A DNA stretch of 6,242 nt from Syntrophomonadaceae bacterium (GTDB lineage: Bacteria > Bacillota > Syntrophomonadia > Syntrophomonadales > Syntrophothermaceae). The notes beneath the pieces were generated by a model that was not told where the DNA came from, searched no databases, and was given only the letters and a program-made list of their open reading frames with translations. The translations under genes and the position numbers were made by a program. The stretch covers positions 1 to 6,242 of the forward strand of contig JARYMO010000092.1 of the NCBI GenBank assembly GCA_029907055.1, read 5' to 3'. Shown in pieces: positions 1-3,592 of the stretch; position 1 is the stretch's first letter, and every line of letters begins with the position of its first letter.

Positions 1-1
1 C

Positions 2-619
2 ACCGGGGCCGGGCTGCAGGGGCCGCTGCGGCTGGTGGTGCACGGGGTGCCTGGCAACGACACTGCCTGCTACCTGGACGGCCCGGAGGTCATCATCCAC
101 GGCAATGCCCAGGACGGGGTGGGCAATACCATGAACCGCGGCAGGGTGGTGGTGCATGGCCGGGCGGGTGACGTGCTGGGGTACGGCATGCGGGGAGGCG
201 AGATCCTGGTGCGGGACAGCGTCGGCTACCGGGTGGGCATCCACATGAAAGAGTACGGCCGCCAGGTGCCGCTCATCCTCATCGGCACCAACGCCGGGGC
301 CTTTCTGGGCGAGTACATGGCGGGCGGGCGTATCGTGGTGCTGGCCCTGGACACCGCCGACGGAGAGCAGGTCGGCCCTCACTGCGGCTCCGGCCTGCAC
401 GGCGGCGCCATCTTCATCCGGGGCGGGATTGACCGTTCCTGCATCAGCCCGGACGTGGAGGTCAGCGAACCGGACGAGGAGGACCGGCAGTTCCTGGAGC
501 GCTGCGTGGCAGAGTATGACCAGACCTTCGGGCGCAACGCGGCCAGCGATCCCCGTCCCTTCGTCAAGCTGGTCGCCAGGAAATCGCGTCCCTACGCGCG
601 ACTGTACGTGGGGGTGTAG
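2..619 (+). CDS. Glutamate synthase GXGXG-domain protein (GltB domain 3), 5'-truncated
   Basis: This is the C-terminal 205 residues of a glutamate synthase alpha-subunit domain 3 (GXGXG) protein; the reading frame is open to the left edge, so the start lies outside the window. The fold is a right-handed beta-helix built from glycine-rich repeats, visible as HGNAQDGVGNTM, VVHGRAGDVLGYGMRGG and VRDSVGYRVGIHM (about visible residues 33-85), followed by GTNAGAFLGEYMAGG and the GPHCGSGLHGGAIFIRGG turn. In glutamate synthase this domain is structural, packing beside the FMN and glutaminase domains that convert 2-oxoglutarate plus glutamine into two glutamates. The C-terminus (PFVKLVARKSRPYARLY) resembles the stand-alone domain-3 proteins of archaeal-type split glutamate synthases rather than full-length GltB, so I infer a separate gene with glutaminase and FMN-domain genes upstream. 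Related beta-helix proteins (formylmethanofuran dehydrogenase subunit C, N-methylglutamate synthase subunits) are less likely alternatives. carA follows after 59 bases on the same strand. Confidence 0.85.
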   Translation, partial: TGAGLQGPLRLVVHGVPGNDTACYLDGPEVIIHGNAQDGVGNTMNRGRVVVHGRAGDVLGYGMRGGEILVRDSVGYRVGIHMKEYGRQVPLILIGTNAGAFLGEYMAGGRIVVLALDTADGEQVGPHCGSGLHGGAIFIRGGIDRSCISPDVEVSEPDEEDRQFLERCVAEYDQTFGRNAASDPRPFVKLVARKSRPYARLYVGV

Positions 620-662
620 CGGGAGGCAGTGGGCGGGGGTGTGGAGCCTGCCCGGCTGAGGG

Positions 663-670
663 AAAAGGAG
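663..670 (+). promoter_or_regulatory. Shine-Dalgarno site of carA
   Basis: The sequence AAAAGGAG lies 8 bases before ATG 679 and only 5 bases before an overlapping in-frame GTG at 676. The spacing and codon preference favour the ATG as the real start. Confidence 0.65.
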
Positions 671-678
671 CGGGTGTG

Positions 679-1752
679 ATGCGCAGGGGCTACCTGGTGC
701 TGGAGGATGGTGCGGTGTTTGAAGGCCTGCTGGCGGGCTCGGCCGAGGACGCCGTGGGCGAGGTGGTCTTCAACACCAGCGTGGTAGGATACGAACAGGT
801 GGTGACCGACCCTTCCTATGCCGGCCAGGTGGTGGTGATGACCTTCCCTACCATCGGCAACTACGGGTTCAACCCGGAGCACGGCGAGGCCGCGCGCCCC
901 TGGCTGCGCGGCCTGGTGGTGCGCGAGCTGTGCGAGGAGCCCTCGCACCACGCCATGCAGGAGACCATGCTGGCCTGGCTGGAACGCCATCGCATCCCCT
1001 GCCTGACCGGGGTGGACACCAGGGCCCTGACGCGGACCCTGCGTTCGCGGGGCACCATGGGAGGGGTGATTACCCCTGAGGTGAGCGGACTGGAGGCCCA
1101 TCGCCGGCGCGCCGCCACCGGCCTGCGCCCTCCCGCCGGCGGGCACGTGTTGCAGGTAACCTGTCGTCGTCCCTACGTGCGGGGCAGCGGGGATACCCGT
1201 ATCGTGCTGCTGGATTTCGGGGCCAAGCAGAGCATCGCCAGGGCCTTGGAAGCGCGCGGGTGCCAGGTGGTGGTGGTGCCGGCCGACACCAGCGCGGAAG
1301 CCGTGCGCGCGCTGGGGGCGGACGGGGTGGTCCTCTCCAACGGCCCCGGCGACCCCCGCGACTGCCCCTACGCGGTGAAGACCATCGGACGCCTGCTGGA
1401 GAACCTGCCGGTACTGGGAATCTGCCTGGGTCACCAGCTGCTGGCGCTGGCGCTGGGGGCGGAAACCTACAAGCTCCCCTTCGGGCACCGCGGCGGCAAC
1501 CAGCCGGTGCAGGACCTGGACGGCGGCCGGGTCTACGTCACCTCCCAGAACCACGGCTACGCGGTGCGCGAGGAGTCGCTGGCCGCGACCGGCGCAGAGG
1601 TCGCCTTCCGCAACCTGAACGACGGGACAGTGGAAGGGCTCAGGCACCGGCAGCTGCCGTTGATGTCGGTGCAGTTCCACCCGGAGGCGGCGCCGGGGCC
1701 CCAGGACACCCTCTTCCTCTTCGACCGGTTCCTGCAGGTGGTCCGCTCCTGA
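679..1752 (+). CDS. carA: Carbamoyl-phosphate synthase small subunit (glutaminase)
   Basis: This is the 357-residue glutamine-hydrolysing subunit of carbamoyl-phosphate synthetase. It releases ammonia from glutamine and passes it to CarB, which makes carbamoyl phosphate for pyrimidine and arginine synthesis in the cytoplasm. The N-terminal CPSase small-chain domain covers about residues 1-150 (EVVFNTSVVGYEQVVTDPSY, FPTIGNYG, TGVDTRALTR). The class I glutamine amidotransferase domain covers about 173-355: DFGAKQSIAR, LSNGPGDP, the nucleophile elbow GICLGHQ with Cys249, FGHRGGNQPV, TSQNHGYAV, and QFHPEAAPGP supplying His334 and Glu336. The triad is complete and the length is near normal. GGNQPV has Gln where E. 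coli and B. subtilis CarA have GGNHPV or GSNHPV; I treat this as natural variation. ATG 679 is preferred to GTG 676 because of Shine-Dalgarno spacing. It is probably cotranscribed with the gltB3-like gene upstream. carB does not follow; a probable terminator does. Confidence 0.96.
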   Translation: MRRGYLVLEDGAVFEGLLAGSAEDAVGEVVFNTSVVGYEQVVTDPSYAGQVVVMTFPTIGNYGFNPEHGEAARPWLRGLVVRELCEEPSHHAMQETMLAWLERHRIPCLTGVDTRALTRTLRSRGTMGGVITPEVSGLEAHRRRAATGLRPPAGGHVLQVTCRRPYVRGSGDTRIVLLDFGAKQSIARALEARGCQVVVVPADTSAEAVRALGADGVVLSNGPGDPRDCPYAVKTIGRLLENLPVLGICLGHQLLALALGAETYKLPFGHRGGNQPVQDLDGGRVYVTSQNHGYAVREESLAATGAEVAFRNLNDGTVEGLRHRQLPLMSVQFHPEAAPGPQDTLFLFDRFLQVVRS

Positions 1753-1770
1753 AGCGGTGTGTGGTGCCTG

Positions 1771-1807
1771 CAACGGGCCGCCGGGCTTGAGCCCCGGCGG
1801 CCCGTTG
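1771..1807 (+). terminator. Perfect 15-bp hairpin downstream of carA, probable terminator
   Basis: Bases 1771-1785 (CAACGGGCCGCCGGG) are perfectly complementary to 1793-1807, leaving a 7-base loop. The stem is almost entirely G:C and begins 18 bases after the carA stop codon. Only a short T run (ATTT, 1811-1814) follows, so it is a weak match to a classical intrinsic terminator. Its position and strength still suggest it ends the upstream unit or protects its 3' end. Confidence 0.7.
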
Positions 1808-1813
1808 TGCATT

Positions 1814-1836
1814 TCCCCCGGGAATCCCCCCGGGAA
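1814..1836 (+). repeat. Short tandem near-repeat with CCCGGG cores
   Basis: TCCCCCGGGAA (1814-1824) is followed directly by TCCCCCCGGGAA (1825-1836), the same unit with one extra C. Each unit is nearly self-complementary around CCCGGG, and a separate palindrome GCCGGCCGGC lies at 1839-1848. No function is assigned; it could be an operator-like site or chance in GC-rich DNA. Confidence 0.4.
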
Positions 1837-1912
1837 CAGCCGGCCGGCGGGAGCGGCCTCCCCCCGCCCTCCCTTCCTCCCTGCAGGTGGTACCTTTCCC
1901 GCGGTCTTCCCG

Positions 1913-1918
1913 TATAAT
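1913..1918 (+). promoter_or_regulatory. Candidate sigma-A -10 box for the downstream operon
   Basis: A perfect TATAAT stands out in very GC-rich DNA, 57 bases before the next start codon. No good TTGACA-like hexamer occurs 16-19 bases upstream (the region reads GGTACCTTT), and there is no TGn extension, so recognition may need an activator or tolerate a weak -35. Transcription would begin near 1925, giving a leader of about 50 bases. Confidence 0.5.
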
Positions 1919-1975
1919 GAAAAGGTAATCGTTGCCCCGGCAGGCGACACGGGTAGGCGGAGAGGGGGAGCAGGC

Positions 1976-2281
1976 ATGAGCCAGGTGAAGGCGCCGTGGT
2001 TCGTAGAGAGCATGAAGGCCTATGACCCCGAGTTCATACGGGCAGTAGACACGCTGGTGCAGGAGGCGCTGGCCCCGGGGGCGCTGGACATGAAGACCAA
2101 GCTGCTCATCACCCTGGCCCTCGACGCGCTCAAGGGCGCGGAGCAGGGGGTGCGGGTGCTGGCGGCGCAGGCGCGGGCGGCGGGGGCCAGCGACCAGGAG
2201 ATCGCGGAGGCCTTACGGCTGGCCTGCTACGTGGCGGCAGTGGATCCGGTGAAGTGCGCACTGGCCGCCTTCGCCGGCTGA
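1976..2281 (+). CDS. Carboxymuconolactone decarboxylase (CMD/AhpD)-fold protein lacking the CxxC motif
   Basis: This 101-residue protein matches the all-helical CMD domain: the helix LDMKTKLLITLALDALKGAEQG (about residues 38-59), then VRVLAAQARAAGASDQEIAEALRLACYV (about 60-87), the usual layout of a short single-domain member. In AhpD-type members the helix carries Cys-x-x-Cys and a nearby His for peroxide-linked thiol chemistry. Here the aligned stretch reads Ala-Glu-Gln-Gly-Val-Arg-Val-Leu, so both cysteines and the His are absent; the two Cys present (in ACYV and VKCAL) are elsewhere. A redox role is therefore unlikely and the substrate is unknown. The start is ATG 1976, preceded by GGGGGAG at 1964-1970 with 5-base spacing; the frame is open further upstream but through terminator and promoter. 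It is the first gene after the candidate promoter, 33 bases before the HAD gene. Fold assignment is fairly secure; function is not. Confidence 0.85.
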   Translation: MSQVKAPWFVESMKAYDPEFIRAVDTLVQEALAPGALDMKTKLLITLALDALKGAEQGVRVLAAQARAAGASDQEIAEALRLACYVAAVDPVKCALAAFAG

Positions 2282-2314
2282 GAGCGGACCGAGGACGAGA
2301 GGAGAGACCCCTGC

Positions 2315-3043
2315 GTGACCACTGAGGCCATCCTGTTTGACCTGGACGGCACCCTGCTGGATATCGACATGGACCGCTTTCTGGCCGGGTATTTCGCGGC
2401 CATGGAGGCACAGGCCCGCGAGCAGGGGCTGGAAGGCGCCGAGGTGCTGGTCGCCGCGGTGTGGAAGGCCACCGAGCTGATGGTGAGGGAGAGGGACCCA
2501 CGGCGCACCAACCGCGAGGTGTTCGAGGAGGCGTTTTTCGCCCGGTTTCCGCAGCCCCCGCACGTGATGCGGCCCTTCTTCGAACGTTTCTACGCCACCG
2601 CCTACCGTCAGCTGGGCCGCTACTGCCGGCCCTTCCCCGGCATGCGGGAGATCGTGGCGGATGCCTTTGCGCGTGGCCTGCAGGTGGCAGTGGCCACCAA
2701 CCCGCTCTTCCCGCTCACCGCGCTCGAACAGCGGTTGGCCTGGGGAGGAGTAGGAGACTTCCCCTACCAGGTCATCACCTCCTACGAGATCATGCACTCT
2801 GCCAAGCCCCAGCCACAGTACTACCTGGAAATCGCAGCCATGCTGGGGGTGGAGCCCGGGCGCTGCCTGATGGTGGGGAACGACCGTCGCGAGGACCTCA
2901 GCGCCGCCCGGGTGGGAATGCGGACCTTCCTGCTCTGCGAGCGGGTGAACAACCCGCACCACGAAGAGTTCGAACCCGACTGGCAGGGAGGCCTGGCGGA
3001 ACTGGCCGAGCTGGTGGCCGGCCTGGGGAGCCCCGGGTGCTGA
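2315..3043 (+). CDS. HAD-superfamily hydrolase (subfamily IA-like phosphatase)
   Basis: This is a 242-residue haloacid dehalogenase-family protein, probably a cytoplasmic Mg-dependent phosphatase. All four HAD motifs are visible: motif I DLDGTL with nucleophile Asp9 and Asp11, motif II VAVATNP with Thr128, motif III SAKPQP with Lys164, and motif IV VGNDRREDL with Asp190 and Asp194. The insert between motifs I and II (about residues 16-105) is a helical C1 cap, as in phosphoglycolate phosphatase-like enzymes; the cap sets specificity and I cannot name the substrate. The start is GTG 2315, with AGGAG at 2300-2304 and a 10-base spacer; the conserved beta strand AILFDLDGT begins at residue 5, leaving no room for a later start. 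It follows the CMD-like gene by 33 bases and precedes the YbaK-like gene by 71 bases, consistent with one operon. Confidence 0.92.
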   Translation: MTTEAILFDLDGTLLDIDMDRFLAGYFAAMEAQAREQGLEGAEVLVAAVWKATELMVRERDPRRTNREVFEEAFFARFPQPPHVMRPFFERFYATAYRQLGRYCRPFPGMREIVADAFARGLQVAVATNPLFPLTALEQRLAWGGVGDFPYQVITSYEIMHSAKPQPQYYLEIAAMLGVEPGRCLMVGNDRREDLSAARVGMRTFLLCERVNNPHHEEFEPDWQGGLAELAELVAGLGSPGC

Positions 3044-3114
3044 CGGCACCGCAGAGGGGGCCGCGGCCGGCCGGGCGGCACCAGCGCGGAACGAGGAGGT
3101 GCGGAGCAGACGAG

Positions 3115-3582
3115 ATGGACGTGGTCGCACGGGTGCAAGCATACCTGGACGAGCGCATGCCCGGCCTCCGGGCCATGCAGCTGCCGGCCGACACCAGCAC
3201 GGCGGAGGCGGCGGCCCAGGCGCTGGGGGTGGAAGTGGGGCAGATCGCCAAGACGCTGCTGTTCAAGAGCAAGGGGTGCTACCTGCTGGTGGTGGCCGCC
3301 GGCGACGTGCGCATGGACCTGAGGCAGCTCAAGCAGGTGGCGGGCGGCAAGGTACGCATGGCCAGCGCCGAGGAGGTCACCGAACTGACCGGGTACCCGG
3401 TGGGCGGAGTCTGTCCGTTCGCGCTCCCGCGCCCGCTGCCGGTGTACCTGGACGAGAGCCTGAAACGCTACGAGGTGGTATTTGCCGCGGCTGGAACCGC
3501 CAATTCCGCGCTGCCCATCACCTTCGCACAGCTGCAGCAGGTGACCGGCGGCGTCCCCTGCCGGTTGGCGGCGGACACTTGA
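3115..3582 (+). CDS. YbaK/EbsC-family aminoacyl-tRNA deacylase
   Basis: This 155-residue protein is a stand-alone YbaK/ProRS INS-domain protein. The family hydrolyses mischarged tRNAs (for example Cys- or Ala-tRNA-Pro) in trans after synthetase errors. Visible hallmarks are the helix TAEAAAQALGVEVGQIAKTLLFK with Lys46, equivalent to the essential YbaK lysine, then YLLVVAAGDVRMDLRQLK, SAEEVTELTGYPVGGVCPFALP (residues 84-105), VYLDESLKRYEVVFAAAGTANSALPIT (110-136) and a C-terminal QLQQVTGG. The GGVCPF signature is common in Bacillota members whose exact tRNA substrate I cannot assign. ATG 3115 has GGAG at 3103-3106 (8-base spacing); a stronger GAGGAGGT at 3093-3100 sits 14 bases away, which is rather far. 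No other in-frame start lies nearby upstream. The gene lies between the HAD gene and dnaE and overlaps neither. Confidence 0.92.
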   Translation: MDVVARVQAYLDERMPGLRAMQLPADTSTAEAAAQALGVEVGQIAKTLLFKSKGCYLLVVAAGDVRMDLRQLKQVAGGKVRMASAEEVTELTGYPVGGVCPFALPRPLPVYLDESLKRYEVVFAAAGTANSALPITFAQLQQVTGGVPCRLAADT

Positions 3583-3585
3583 GGA
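3581..3585 (+). promoter_or_regulatory. Shine-Dalgarno site of dnaE overlapping the upstream stop codon
   Basis: GAGGA at 3581-3585 shares bases with the TGA stop (3580-3582) of the YbaK-like gene and lies 7 bases before ATG 3593. This arrangement suggests translational coupling of the tRNA-editing protein and DnaE. Confidence 0.6.
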
Positions 3586-3592
3586 CGCAACG

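Larger units (their letters stand above)
1753..1975. other. Intergenic region separating two transcription units
   Basis: This 223-base stretch holds no convincing gene. In order it contains the carA-distal hairpin, the tandem CCCGGG repeats, a 26-base pyrimidine run with a single G (1857-1882), a TATAAT box, a small 6-bp stem in the presumed leader (1931-1936 with 1943-1948, one G-T pair) and a purine-rich ribosome binding site. The upstream in-frame extension of the following ORF to 1757 crosses the hairpin and promoter, so I do not accept it as coding. Confidence 0.7.

Noticed and set aside
620..654. Imperfect hairpin between the gltB-like gene and carA (620-627 with 646-654, one bulged base)
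   Set aside because: It has a large 18-base loop, a bulge and no T tract after it; this is weak for a terminator and likely to occur by chance in GC-rich DNA.
1757..1975. N-terminal extension of the CMD-like protein from an upstream GTG or ATG
   Set aside because: It would translate through the hairpin and TATAAT box; the extension is Pro/Gly-rich low complexity, and ATG 1976 has a good ribosome binding site and a normal family length.
592..2013. Antisense 473-codon open frame opposite carA and the intergenic region
   Set aside because: It mirrors carA codons in register, crosses the terminator hairpin and promoter candidate, and shows no recognisable protein motif.
3059..3068. GGCCGCGGCC palindrome between the HAD and YbaK-like genes
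   Set aside because: It is a short self-complementary GC string expected by chance at this base composition, with no T run or flanking signal.
2461..3114. In-frame extension of the YbaK-like ORF into the HAD gene
   Set aside because: This part is an out-of-frame shadow of the HAD coding sequence; family homology begins at about Met 3115.
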